Assembly (NCBI GenBank): GCA_947396885.1
Contig: OX377203.1
Span: 26,973,253-27,037,252, forward strand
Source: Heligmosomoides polygyrus polygyrus
Taxonomy: Eukaryota > Nematoda > Chromadorea > Rhabditida > Heligmosomidae
Length of the DNA: 64,000 nucleotides
Direction: 5' to 3'
How positions within the stretch are numbered: the first letter of the stretch is position 1; each line of letters begins with the position of its first letter. This document shows, piece by piece, positions 30,008-41,067 of the stretch. The notes beneath the pieces were generated by a model. The model saw only the letters and a program-made list of their open reading frames with translations. It had not been told where the DNA came from and ran no database searches. The translations under genes and the position numbers were made by a program.

Positions 30008-30100
30008 TGTGTTTGCTCGTTATCCGTTATCCGGCCATTTTTGAGGGAAATGATCCGTTGTCCGGGCTTGAAAATTTTATTAACCACTCATCACTGGTGA
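30008..30100 (+). repeat. Word-biased repeat, TTATCCG type
   Basis: GTTATCCGTTATCC, core GGCCATTTTTGAGG, then ATCCGTTGTCCGGGC, ending in ACCACTCATCACTGGTGAGC. It has the same skeleton as the CAGAAAA and TTTCCG copies but a different word. Confidence 0.65.
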
Positions 30101-30900
30101 GCACTCAGTGACCTTCTCGTTCATCAGATAATTGGAAGGTACGAAGAGCGCAGCCGTGCTACAAGCTCCAGCTGTACTGTATGTCATGCTTCCAATGTGG
30201 CTGCGATTCACTTGTGTTGTTGCCCGGAAGAGGAACATAAACGTTTATTGCTCTTTGTGTCCCATTCCATTGATCGGCTGGACTACCGCGCCTTCGTCTG
30301 AGCGTTGAGTACGAAGCCTTGTTCTATTCCGTAGCACCTCAACTCAATACGGACCGCCATGTGTCTGAAGAGTAACTTCGGCTCTTCAGAAACACTGTCC
30401 TGATCCAAGAAGTGCTACGCTTAAGGTCCTTCCCGCTTAATGTCAGCGAGTGTCGAGCAGGACTGTAAAATTGCATTTCTGCTATACTAGAAATTAGACT
30501 TACTTCTACGAAAAGAAGAAAGACCTCGCTTGGTCACTGTTATCGTCTAGAAAAGATCCCCTCTATGATCATTTTTCACGAAAGGTGACTGTCCTTCGCA
30601 AGCAATCGGTCCACCCTTAATTGTGCCGTCATTTGCAGAGCAGTCAGTACGAAACGCAATCCACTCACCAGTTTCTTCCTTCTTTAGAAGTCATTCGACC
30701 TAAATATGGACAGCTCCTAAGCACCGCGCTCTGCTGAAAACTCATTGACCCTATACTCGAAAGCAAGCGCCGCCTTTCGAGCCTAGATTGACTGCGTTTA
30801 TTTCTCGCTGAACTTTAAACAATGCAGCTCCTTCCGTGCCCCTCTCCGAGGCTGGGCGGTCGACTGGAGCCAAAGCCAATACAAATTATCTATAACTCTA
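30101..30900. other. No gene recognised
   Basis: Only short frames. A small hairpin (TCTGAAGAG … CTCTTCAGA) lies at 30367-30392. Confidence 0.4.
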
Positions 30901-30915
30901 TTATATTATACATTG

Positions 30916-31046
30916 CATTGCGTTCGATCAAACGGCGCCGGTGGTGTAATGGCGTAGAGCATTCCCGCCCGGCCAGAGGAAGGTGCGGGTTCGAGTCCCG
31001 CCTGGCGCTAGAAGTTTTGATCGCAACAAGACATCGTTGTGACAAC
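30916..31046 (+). mobile_element. SINE2: tRNA-derived SINE with perfect target duplication
   Basis: The element of 131 bp sits between exact 15-bp copies of TTATATTATACATTG (30901-30915, 31047-31061). Its core 30935-31009 is tRNA-like, with a 7-bp acceptor stem (one G-U pair), a perfect T arm (GCGGG TTCGAGT CCCGC) and a consensus B box. The anticodon region is abnormal (an 11-12 base loop), so it is not a working tRNA. A 3' tail GAAGTTTTGATCGCAACAAG follows. A second copy lies at 58302-58432 on minus. Confidence 0.88.
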
Positions 31047-31311
31047 TTATATTATACATTGAGTAGGTTTCCAGGTAGGACGCCAAAAGAACATGAGGAG
31101 CCTTCGTCAGGTGTTGGGCTCGTTGATAACGTACACGAGTGGTCTCAGAAATGGATCTTGGATTGCTAAAAAATCCCTAATGTGTTCGCCGCTGAGATTG
31201 TACTGGGACACATGACCAATGTACCGCGGTGTTTACACGATTGCTAGTGTGAATGCCATAAATAAATACCATAATTTTGGCGTCGATTTTGATTGTCTAA
31301 TGTTACTTTTG

Positions 31312-31601
31312 GGCGCGTGCAGCGCAGTCGGAGGAGGTGCGACTGTCGCGTGCACTCGATACCAGGTTCCTGGTTCGGATTTCCCGCCCAGGCCAACCAA
31401 GCCTTCCATCCCTCCGGGGTCGGTGAATTGGTACCAGACTTGTCTGGGAAGGATAAAGCGCTGACTTGTTCATCGGCTGGCCACCGCAAGTCATTGTATG
31501 GCCAAATACGCATTCATGTCGCCTCCACGACATCCCGTAGAAGTAGAATGCGCTGGCGCATCCCAAAAGGAATCGAGTAACGCCGTCTTTTATCCTTTAT
31601 C
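31312..31601 (+). mobile_element. SINE-A: 290-bp tRNA-derived SINE with perfect target duplication
   Basis: Exact 14-bp copies of CTAATGTTACTTTT (31298-31311, 31602-31615) define the ends. The head is tRNA-like (GTGCAGCGCAGTCGGAGG as A box, CCTGGTTCGGATTTC as B box). The body contains ACTTGTTCATCGGCTGGCCA, CAAATACGCATTCA and TCCCAAAAGGAAT. The tail is TTTATCC repeats. It is the best-preserved member of the commonest repeat in this window. Confidence 0.92.
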
Positions 31602-31615
31602 CTAATGTTACTTTT

Positions 31616-32184
31616 AAGACACTGAGCTAGAACTATTGTGAGCAGCAGTAGCGGAGGCTGAAGTCGTTGTCTTGCTTTCAGAAAACGTTTTCTTGTACTT
31701 AAAATTAACAAGTTTATTGAAGGTAGGAGCCTATGAATTACGGCATGATTCCTCACTCATCCGTATATTCACTTTATTTTTGTGAGTGTTTAGATAGCGG
31801 AGCTCCTTCCACGACGTGAAAGCCATCAAGTTACTCAAATTTAACGTCCAGCTCAAAACCACAGTTCCGGCAAATGTTTCATAAGTAGTTACCCACCCCA
31901 CTTTCGACGAACCTCGGCATGATGATTAATTGGTAGCTAATGGTTCTTGATCTCTAGGTGAAGCTGTTATCAGACTTTATTAGGCTATTAGGAATCGCCC
32001 TCACTAGAGCCTAACCACGGATCGCCAGGCGATTAGGATCGTAGCGCTCGTGAGGGCGCCCAAGGATACTGTACACTGCCTAGAATGATAAGTGCGTGAG
32101 CAGTGCTAAGAAATCAGAGACGTATCGCTAGCAGCATACATGAAGGCGAAAACATACTTAAAGATTCGAACATTCTTTCATAGC
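31616..32184. other. No gene recognised
   Basis: No supported frame. Confidence 0.4.
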
Positions 32185-32465
32185 AAAGGTGTGTGATGGC
32201 GCAGACGGGACCAGCTGCTACGAGCAACCCTGATCGCTGTTGTTGATTCGAATCTTGTCCAGACCAGACCAACGAAATCCTTCTCAGTCCCTCTATGGTG
32301 GATTACAGCCTTGCCTGGAAAGGTTAAAACATTGACTTGTCCATCGACTGGCCACCGCAAGCTGTTGCGTAGGCGAAGTATGAATGCATCGAATTTCTTC
32401 TGTAATATGCAGAAGTTCTGCGCGTAATGGGTCCCGCTCAGGGATCGATTAACGTCTACATATCT
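32185..32465 (+). mobile_element. SINE-A, divergent copy
   Basis: Head GTGTGTGATGGCGCAGACGG, then the diagnostic body words ACTTGTCCATCGACTGGCCA and GCAGAAGTTCTGCG. The match is weaker than in 31312-31601. Confidence 0.7.
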
Positions 32466-33254
32466 CCGTCCTTTAACGATGAGTTATTCGCCCTGGCGGT
32501 CAAACTCACCACTGAGTGAGACTTCTCCCCAGAAATCGGTCCTAAAGAATCGACATTTCTTGCTTGATCGATTTTGTTAAATTGCTGTGAGGCTTGCCCA
32601 ATATTACGGACTTTATATAATAGGATAGCCATTTGGTACTGTTTCACGAGTAGTTGTAAAAAAAATCCACCTTGTTGGTTGATATCGGACGCATGACATA
32701 TTTATTAATATTCGCTAAAATCCCTTATACAGATGTTCCTGGCAGTGCCAGTCATAAGCGGTGAACAGTAGGATTTCCGGCACAGTGTTACAATTGCGGT
32801 CACCTCATAAAGACTTTTAGCAACCAGGGAAAAATGAAAAAGACAAAGCTACAGTGATAAATTTAAAAAAATATTTTCAACCTAATACAAGTTGACCGAA
32901 GGACGCTGTCTTTCCGAAGCTCAGTCGCCAGGTCGGTATACAAAACTAGTTCCGCCAATGGTTAAGATCTAAAAACGATGACCTTTGAAAGAGACTTCTT
33001 TGTCTAGGGATCGGTAAGCAAATTCAACAGCTTTTTTTTCAAAACAGCGTACGTCCCATTCAAGGTGTCTCTCTCCGAGTCGTTCGAGACAAAGCTCCTA
33101 GATGAATTATCATCTTAAACAAGCCATCTGAGAGTTCCGCAATAGTGTTGAGTTTGTAATTAACCCATTAAACCTTTCTACCTTAATTATCTCTGGTCTT
33201 GTAATGTTATGCTTTTGTTTTCTACAATCGCATGCACTTTTCTCATGTCCATAG
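32466..33254. other. No gene recognised
   Basis: AT-rich, without supported features. Confidence 0.4.
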
Positions 33255-34050
33255 ATTTATTTATTTATGGCGCGAATTACAATCAATCACACGCGTGTAA
33301 GACACTAGCTCAAACAACAAATATAAAAAATGTGTAACTAAAACCATCTACAAAAAACCCTTTCTGGTTAAAACGTTCTTAAACTGACAGCAGACATGTT
33401 ATGAAAACCTTCAGATTCGCATATAAGCAGGTTGAGGTCCTTAAGGTTCCGATAAGTGAGGAAGTTAGACCTAACCTGTGACCTTGGCACTTAGGGATAC
33501 AATATAAGTCTTCCGCCTCTACTCCTCGTTAGTGGGACATCAAAAAACTCTATGCTTTCAATGGAAATTCTGTTTGTGATAATTTTAAAAAGCATGATTA
33601 GATCAGCCCTTTTCTTTCTGCTGCGTAGGGAGAGTAAGCCATGTTGCTTGGCTCTTTCAACTTCGTTTGGTATGTCCGCATATCCTAGCTTGAAACACCT
33701 CATAAATAGTTTACGTGTGTAATTATTCTGAACGCTTTCAAGTAATTGGATGTGTTTCTTCAGACAAGGATTAAAAACGGAGGTACAAAACTCCATAATG
33801 GGTCTACAGTTGTATGCACGCAGGAGAACCCGAAGATCATTAGTTTTTAAAGTCTTGAACAAGTTATACGTTCGATAGTTAGCTGACCTTACAAGGGCTT
33901 CAAAATGTAGATTGAAATCCAATTCACTAGTTATTAGAATACCTAAGTCTCGAGCCTCCGAAACCTGCTGCAGATCAATGCCTTTGAGCCTGTAGATTGA
34001 AAAATAGGGCTGAGGCCTTGGGTGAACTACAAAGCAATGTGATAAATAAA
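33255..34050 (-). mobile_element. CR1-like LINE, 5'-truncated 3' end
   Basis: The minus frame 33922-33491 (143 codons) is the C-terminal part of the reverse transcriptase: DFNLHFEALVRSANYRTYNL, MEFCTSVFNPCLKKHIQLLE, RKKRADLIMLFKIITN. The preceding sequence to about 34050 continues in other frames. The tail on plus is TTTATTTATTTATGG at 33256. It ends abruptly where RTE-B copy B3 begins. Confidence 0.85.
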
Positions 34051-34064
34051 TTACCTACATCACC

Positions 34065-34905
34065 TGTCACCCGTTGATCATCGAGTTGCTCGAGTGGGCG
34101 CCAGCAGCGTCTCCATTCGTCCCTTTCGCGTGCCAAAGTGCTCCAATGGACCCTCTCCGCTCGAGAGACACGAAGAGCATCGTTCGTTGAGGGCTTTTAC
34201 GAAGAAATCCGACCAATGCGTTAGTGAGTGTCCTGGTGCTCTCTTCACATCCCGCGGAATCCAGTTGGAGCAAGAGCATTACGTGGCCGGCCTACCTAAT
34301 TTTTGACGGCTTGGCCCATGCAACAGCGTCTCCGATCCTTGAACATCGACAAAACTCCGAACAAGGCCTTCTCTCACTTGCGTGAGTCGTGTCACTCCGA
34401 GTATCGTCCTCTCGTCCACTCTGCGCGACGCTGATCGCGTGTTCATCCTGCTTTCGTATGGCCCAGGTGTCTGAGGCGTATGTTAGGGCAGGAAGAACGG
34501 TAGAGTCGAATAGGTGGGCACGGAATCGGACGTTCTTCGTGTTCTTTACAACTTCTTCGACGTTCTTGAAAGCTTCCCAAGCCGCTTGTTTCCTCCTGCT
34601 CAGCTCTGGCGCTAGGTCGTTGGCCATATTGACTTCGCGACCCAGATAGACGTAGCTGGAGCATTCGGAGATGTTCGTTCCGTTGAGCGAGAATAGGGCG
34701 TCAGAAACTTGTCCGTTCCTCATGAACGTCGTCTTCGTAAGACTCAGCTGCAGTCCAATGTTCCCACATACACGATTGAAATCGGCCAGCATTCGTTCCG
34801 CCTGACTGATGCTCGGTGTTATGAGCACGACGTCGTCAGCGAGCGAGGATGGTGTAGCTGCCGTTGTCGACCTTCACTTCCATGTCTTCCCATTCTAGTT
34901 CGCGC
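34065..34905 (-). mobile_element. RTE-type LINE family B, copy B3
   Basis: The minus frame 34828-34292 (178 codons) reads SQAERMLADFNRVCGNIGLQ, ECSSYVYLGREVNMANDLAP, FKNVEEVVKNTKN and LFDSTVLPALTYASDTWAI. This is the thumb/connection region of the RT, just after the catalytic box. Upstream, to 34905, sequence such as ELEWEDMEVKVDN is visible. Downstream it reaches the 3' end near 34065. A TAAATAAATAAA run flanks it at 34911. Confidence 0.85.
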
Positions 34906-35234
34906 ACAAATAAATAAATAAAAGCGTAAACCAATGCAATAGCTGTGCTCTGCGCTTTTTCCTGCGTGAGTCGAGCTACACCCGCAGCCCTTTCCGACCA
35001 ATTCTGCGTTCTCCTCCGCTTGCGCATAGGAAAGCAATGAATTGGGCGAGAAGTGACTCCGGGGTGTGGCCCGACTAGCGCACTCCTGTTAAAAATGCCT
35101 ACAACTTGAAGCTCCTTCCCTTGCCTAATAAATAAAAGGTAGAATGGAATTGCTAGCGTCTATGTTCAAGAGCTGGAGTCCGTCAGCCCGTTTCAAGACT
35201 TTAATGATTTTGCCTCCCCGCTGATTTTTAACAG
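34906..35234. other. No certain gene; possible first exon of the next gene
   Basis: An ATG at 35144 opens MELLASMFKSWSPSARF ahead of the acceptor at 35234. No good donor joins the two, so it is not called. Confidence 0.3.
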
Positions 35235-35669
35235 AAGTAAGCAGTGCTTTGGATCCAGGATCGTCCCGAGAAGCGCAGCAAAAATGTAAAAAGAGCCGAC
35301 CAAATGGATCAAATCAGGCTCTTCAAGATACACAGCCATCAAGAAGTGCTTACATTTTTGAGAGGCAAAAAACTGTGATGTTCATCACAAACCCTTTTTC
35401 TCCTTTTGAAACTGGCAATGTGCAGGTGAGTCCAGTGGCTAATCGCTCGGTCAGTTTCCATTGTTCTTGTTTCCTAATTTCAGTTTCTTTTCTTTGCCTC
35501 GCTGCATCGAGATTTTAGATCAGATACCGGCCCAGCCAGCACCCGCCTAGCAGCTTCCATTTCGAATCGCGAACACGCAGGTGCCGTCTTGGAAAACCTC
35601 CTTAGCACCCTGAAGTCTTCTCAGCAGTTTCTTCTTCATTCAGTAGCTTTTAAACTGTTTTCTGGCTAG
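35235..35669 (+). CDS. Spliced host gene fragment, two exons, unidentified
   Basis: The acceptor TTTTTAACAG ends at 35234. Exon 1 (35235-35425) is open: KCKKSRPNGSNQALQDTQ, then RSAYIFERQKTVMFITNPF and ETGNVQ. It ends CAG|GTGAGT. An intron of 58 bases (35426-35483) ends CTAATTTCAG. Exon 2 (35484-35669) continues in phase: FLFFASLHRDFRSDTGPAS, then REHAGAVLENLLSTLKSSQQ, with a TAG at 35667-35669. Both splice sites match nematode consensus and the intron has a typical size. The start lies upstream and is not found. The protein is not recognised. Confidence 0.48.
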
Positions 35670-36919
35670 TGGAGTTTCAGAAAATTATTCGAACCTCCGT
35701 TTTCGAGATTCTCAGAGGTACTTCTGGAAAAAGTACTTCTTCCTTTCGTTTTTTATTATGGCATGATCTTCCGCTAGTACCTCACCTCCAGTAGCTGGAA
35801 GTCGTCCACGATACGCCGCATGATCGATGACGAGGCCGAAGGCAAAACTAGTTATGCCCTCAGTCGGCGTCCGGCGGTCGCCTCTCCACGGATCCACCTT
35901 CGCCGGCCCCTCCCCCTCTCTGCACCGCCCCCGCACTTCGGTTTGCATGACCTTTCTCGACTGATTCCGCGTCGCTGTTCTTCGTCACAACTACTTAGGA
36001 CCTGCAGATTCATCTGTCACAGGACGCGTTATCAGAACGTCGCCTGCGAGACAGCGGGTTTTTCAGCGCATCTGTTCCACTTTGCTGATTCACACTCGCG
36101 TCGTCCCCTCCGCCGTTCGTTTCGGCCTGCCCTTTTCAACTCTCATCAGCCTGAAGCGGATTAGTGCGCAGGCTTTCCTCGCACTTTCATACCTGCTCTA
36201 GGCGGTTTGCCTGCTGGAAACGTGTAAAGCTTCTTACAGGGGAATGTCCCTTCCTGAGATGGTGTAGCTGACGCTAGTTGGACGACCAACGAATGATGAG
36301 AGCAAGCTTTGTCTCTATTCAATCTTGCAGGTTCCTAGTTTTCTTTAAGACCAATGGGTTCCTCTGTTGTCTGCTATCGGCAAGATTTCAAGAACTGTGT
36401 GATCCCAAAAGACCCTCATTGGTAGGAAATAATTTCTTGGCAGTTCAAATTGAGAACACTTTTAAGTAAAGCATGACACTTTTGAAATCAATCTTAAAGC
36501 TTTTCAAATTAAAATGAGCTTTTTCCACATTAAAATAGAGGCTCTTTGAGATTTTTTGTTCAATTTAGTTCGGCCTTTTTTTTTGAAAAATTTCAATAGA
36601 ATCAGTTGCAAATCTATGTGCGGAATTATTCAAAATCTCACAGTTCCTTAGCAGTTCAAAACTCAATGCCACAACAACTGAGCAGAATTCGATAGCATCA
36701 GGTGCATATCTACACCTAATATCATTCAAAATTTCGTTAAACCTCAACAGCATAAACTCAATGTCATAGTCACCACAAGCAAAAGACAATAACAACCAGA
36801 AAATAACAACAATAACATTAAACATGTTTTGTTTTTTATTGTTGTTTATATCTCCATACTAATTTTTTTATATATTTATATTTTTTCAATTAAGCAACAT
36901 TTACACTACCAGTCAAATA
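35670..36919. other. Mostly unannotated; one possible further exon
   Basis: 35681-35786 is open after TTTCAG (KIIRTSVFEILRGTSGK). Joining it to exon 2 would need a 38-base intron, which is too short to trust. 35810-36170 is GC-richer and open on plus without motifs. 36480-36900 is AT-rich. Confidence 0.35.
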
Positions 36920-37970
36920 TTAGGTTGTCCCACAAGTCTCCGCCGTTTTTTTCAACGATTCACTGCAGATTTTGCCGGCGGTCTCTTGTATAGCGATGCA
37001 TAGCTTTCGAAAGAAAATGAATTGCTCTATCAGAACGTGTATTGAGTTTCTTTTTTTAATATGAAGTTTTTCAATTTTTATGTCTTTGAAGTGAAAAGTG
37101 AAACAGTGAAAAAGCAACCATTTGCGCACTTGTTCTCTCCGCTTAGGTTTGCAATTTTTGCGCAGTTTTTTGAGCATTTTGAAGACAATGTTCTGTACTA
37201 CAAGAATGTGTGTTAGTGCTATTTGCTCATTTGTCCTTTATTGATTTTTAGGTCATCAAATTGGGACGTCCGAAGGAGGATGGTTATCTTTGCCGACGGC
37301 TCCTGCTTTGTGGTTGGACTTTTTGGATTGGTGTTATACGTCTTTCGAAAGAGAATGTCCTGCTCTATAAGAATTTGTGTCGCGTATATTGATTTCTATT
37401 GAATATCAACAAAATGCCAAAAAGAGAAAAATCATCTTCACCAACAACTCCTTCTCCTTCTTCAGTTGTTGATATTCGACAGAAACCAGCGTGAGCGAAT
37501 AAACGTGACATAAATTCTTACTGGGCAAGACATCCTCTTCCAAACGACATATAACTCCAAGCAAAAAAGTTCAACCACAGAACCGGAGTTTTGGTAAAAA
37601 TTCGGACGGAAAAGTCGGAATTCGCAATTTCATGACCTAAAAATCAATAAAGGACAAGTGTGAAAATAGGACCAACACATATTCTTCTAGTACAGAACAT
37701 TGTCTTACAAGCGTTATAAAAAACTGCGCAAAAAATTACAAACCTAAGCGGAGAGAACAAGTGTGCAAATGGCTACTTTTTCACTTCTTCACTTTCCACT
37801 TCAACGACCTAAAAATTGACAAAATCCATGATGAAAAAAGAAATGCAATACATGTTCTGATAGAGCAAATCATTCTCTTTCGAACGCTATGCAGCGCTTT
37901 GCAAGAGACCGCCAGCGAAATCTGCAGTGAATCGTTGAAAAAAACAGCGGGGACTTATGGGACAACCTAA
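36920..37970. mobile_element. Full-length palindromic mariner-ended element, 1051 bp
   Basis: Ends TTAGGTTGTCCCACAAGT and its complement, flanked by TA on both sides (36918-36919, 37971-37972), as in mariner insertions. The two halves are reverse complements along almost the whole length: outer arms of about 350 bases are obvious, and inner words (TTGTTGATATTC, AAGAATTTRTGTC) also pair. The centre lies near 37430. The arms contain mirrored open frames (about 85 and 69 codons) with the same peptide words (HVLIEQ, CSESLKKTA), but no DDE core. It is non-autonomous, and a transcript would fold into a hairpin of about 500 bp. Confidence 0.88.
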
Positions 37971-37972
37971 TA

Positions 37973-38427
37973 GAAATCGATCACCTAGTCCAGTACATGG
38001 TGCTATCTCTTTTTTCGATACAATAAACGATTGCTGACATTTTGCTTTTTAGTACAAACTCAATCCATCATCTTTCTTATCATGTAAACGCTTATGAAAT
38101 TCTGGACACATTGTTCATTTATTGGGGCCGGTGAATTAGGAAGCTTTAAAAGAGAGGAAAACTTAATTTTTCTTATACAGAAATTATTCTAACCGTTTTC
38201 GTGAGTCTGTGTTTTCATGAGGAGGAAACTCATTGCAACTTCAAAGGCGTTAACATTGATTTCGAAAGCGTCGAGCTTGCTTAGAAGAGTGCCCATTTTG
38301 ATTTGAAATGTACCCAGTTTTACGTAAAATGTTTATATAAATGTAAGTATTAACATAAGTGTAAATAAATAATAACATGCTGTAGGTTCAGTGCAGCTGT
38401 TGCTTCCCATAAAATCTTTCCGAGCTG
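37973..38427. other. No gene recognised
   Basis: AT-rich spacer. Confidence 0.4.
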
Positions 38428-38665
38428 CTGCGCGTGGCGCAGTCGGTTGAGCCTGATCTCGCATGTCCACACGAATTGAGTACTTCAGGCTTGCCTCGCC
38501 TCCCTGTCGGCCAAGGCTTCCCACTTTGCTCCTACTGTTAATTGCTCTCATGCTAAGGGCGTTACACTTGAGTGTTCAGCGGCTCCCCATCGCATGTTTT
38601 TGTACAGACCGAATACACATTCACACAGTCTCCGTAACGTTCCGTAGAAGTGGAAAGTCTGCCCC
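38428..38665 (+). mobile_element. SINE-A, divergent copy
   Basis: Head GCTGCGCGTGGCGCAGTCGG (A box), then GCCTCGCCTCCCTGTCGGCC, a replaced middle, and the 3' body words GACCGAATACACATTCACAC and CCGTAGAAGTGGAA. Confidence 0.65.
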
Positions 38666-38815
38666 GTACAGACTTTTATTAATGACGATACTTTCATACG
38701 CTATTTCTGTTTTTCAAAAAGGGATATGGGATATACCTAACTCTAGAATACTCCTAAAGAAGGAAATTATTTAGCAAAAAGAAACACACTCCTATTTGAC
38801 AACATAGCGTCTATA

Positions 38816-39696
38816 GAGGGTGTCTCAAAAATGTATACACTGTTTGAAAGGTTACAACTTCGCTGCCAGAGAAGATACTAATGAAGTTAAAATCATTTCT
38901 GAAAGCGCCAGAAAATGGAGATTTCAAGACACATGAGCGGATGGGATTGCACCACGCATTCACCTGAATTCTTACATCTTACACTCGACTGTGTTTTTCT
39001 TAATAATTTTTTGCATTAATTTTTTCATAAAGTCGTCGTTTCGCTTGGCTTGTACTTCTTTTAAAGTTTAACACTTTGTAGCACATTGCAAAAAATGCAG
39101 GCTAGCTTCATAAATGCCGGTACTATTAGAATGGCTCTAACATTGCTACTAGTGAAGGTTTCGAAGAAGTTTGAGACAAGTTAATGTGGTCAATTAATAG
39201 CAAGATTGTAAAAAGCATTCAGCCCATGCACAGTCAATTGAGTCTGAAATTAAAGGTTTCAGACGGATGCGTGGCGCAGTCTTGACTACTGTACGCCATA
39301 GAATTTTTATTATCATGTGCGTTTGTATCACTCTCAAACATCTTTTAAACGCTTTAGTATTAGCAATGTCAGAACATTTCTAGCAGTATCTGTATTTTCA
39401 AACATACCCTGCGTTTTGCTGCAAGCTGTTGCATCTTTTTAAGCTTTATGCTTTAAAGGAAGCACAAATTAAACAATATGCCCACTTTGTTGTTGTAACA
39501 AGCATTAAAAAGAAACACTATTAATTGAGGGTAGAATGTAAGAACTCAAGTGAGCGGTGGCGCGTTCCGTCCCGCTCATAGGTCGGAAAATTTCTATTTC
39601 CTTGCGCCTTTATACGAGCTCTTACATTGTTCAGTATGTTTATCGGCAAAAAAGATGTCACCTTTCAAATAGTCAGACATTTTTTGAAACACCCTG
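38816..39696. mobile_element. Full-length palindromic element, 881 bp, TA duplication
   Basis: Ends GAGGGTGTCTCAAAAATGTA (left) and CAGGGTGTTTCAAAAAATGT (right, minus strand), flanked by TA (38814-38815, 39697-39698). Inner words pair across the element (ATGAGCGG…GAATTCTTACATCTTACAC; CTAACATTGCTA with CTGACATTGCTA on minus). The centre is the small hairpin GTCTGAAATTAAAGGTTTCA near 39243-39264. Divergence between halves is moderate. There is no transposase. The TA flanks suggest a Tc1/mariner-type source. Confidence 0.85.
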
Positions 39697-39698
39697 TA

Positions 39699-40283
39699 GT
39701 ATGCACGCACAGTCCATACGAGGTTCGTCATCGATGGTTCTTACAGATTTGACAGACCTGACAACTTTGTCGCGCTCTTCAGCCTGCTTTTGGTGTAGCA
39801 GGATCGTGACGTGTACGGAAATACAGCACACGAAAACGAAGCATTCCTCGTTCGCTCCAAGATCCTGTTATCGTTGAGTCACGGAGGCGTACAATGTGCG
39901 AAGCGCACCGGTGTCGTTGACGTCGTAGAAGGCTTATACCTCTACGCCCACAATGAAGAATTCGGGAATATCGACGCGACAACACACCCGTTGCGTTCTC
40001 ACCCTGTTAAATCTCTCAACAACAGGCTTCCGGCTTCTTATAACACCGCTCCTGATGATTTCGTGCTCGGCTGAAAGTTAGGGAAGGTGCGGAATCTAAC
40101 AGATTTCCACCTTCCTAATTGATGTTTATTTCGCCTTTCCAGAACTAGCAAATAAAATTAGTTAGCTAAATGTGAGTTTATAAACTCTCACCAACTTATC
40201 ACATCTAGTCAAAGGGTCTAATAATCTCACTAAATCCAGTTCTTTTACGAGAGAATCTTTTTTTACAAGGCGTAAAACGTTCT
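39699..40283. other. No gene recognised
   Basis: 39811-40074 is open on plus (88 codons) and partly on minus, with no known motif. Confidence 0.35.
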
Positions 40284-40575
40284 ATTAAAGGACAAAGGAC
40301 AGTGTTACTCAATCCCTTTTGGGATGCACCACGCATTGTACTTCTACGGGATGTCGTGGAGGTGACATGAATGCGTATTTGACCATACAATGACTTGCGG
40401 TGGCCAGCCGATGAACAAGTCAGCGCTTTGTCCTTCCCAGACAAGTCTGGTACCAATTCACTGATCCCGGAGGGACGGAAGGCATGGTTGGCCTGGGCGA
40501 AAAATCCGAACCAGGAACCTGGTATGGGAGGCACGCGACAGCCGGCGCCTTCTCCGACTGTGCTACACGCGCCCT
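40284..40575 (-). mobile_element. SINE-A, well-preserved copy
   Basis: It reads on minus from GGGCGCGTGTAGCACAGTCG through TTCATCGGCTGGCCACCGCA to CAAAAGGGATTGAG and a TCCTTTGTCCTTTA tail. It is close to 31312-31601 in length and order. Possible flanking words (GTTCTTGTATT, GTTCTATT) are not a clean duplication. Confidence 0.85.
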
Positions 40576-41067
40576 TGTTCTTGTATTATGAACCACTTTT
40601 TAGCTGGGATTCAAACAAAAACACAGATACACATATAGATGCCGTTGCTGACTATTCCTGACTATTCTAATCGGTCGGGCTCTTCCGGTGTTCCAAGTGA
40701 TGTGGCGCACTGGTTCCTTCAATAGTCAAGCGCTTCAAGTCAAATCCGTTCAAGGAATTTGAGTAATTTGAGAGTAAGGAGTTCGTTTGAGTAGATGCCT
40801 GTCATTTACAGAAAGCGATGCATGGCAAATGGCGGTTGCTGATTCAGCATCTCATCGTCTAGTACTGCTTATCATGTCCTTCCATCCGATACCCTGCAAA
40901 TTGGATGCCGTTTTCGGATTTTTCTGCCATTCCTACAGCTTTGCACCCTCTCGTGATTGCAGTAATGCAAGTCTGAGTAAGCAGGCTCTGACATTAGGAG
41001 CGTAGAGAATGGAATGAAGACGAATGCTGGTTTCGCGTATCCGTATCTCTAACCGCGAGATCGTTCT
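40576..41067. other. No gene recognised
   Basis: No supported frame. Confidence 0.4.

Noticed and set aside
30935..31009. A functional tRNA gene
   Set aside because: Acceptor and T arms fold, but the anticodon loop is 11-12 bases, a second copy shares the non-tRNA flanks, and target duplications mark it as a SINE.
35681..35786. Third exon of the gene at 35235
   Set aside because: It would require a 38-base intron; a stop at 35667 is the simpler end.
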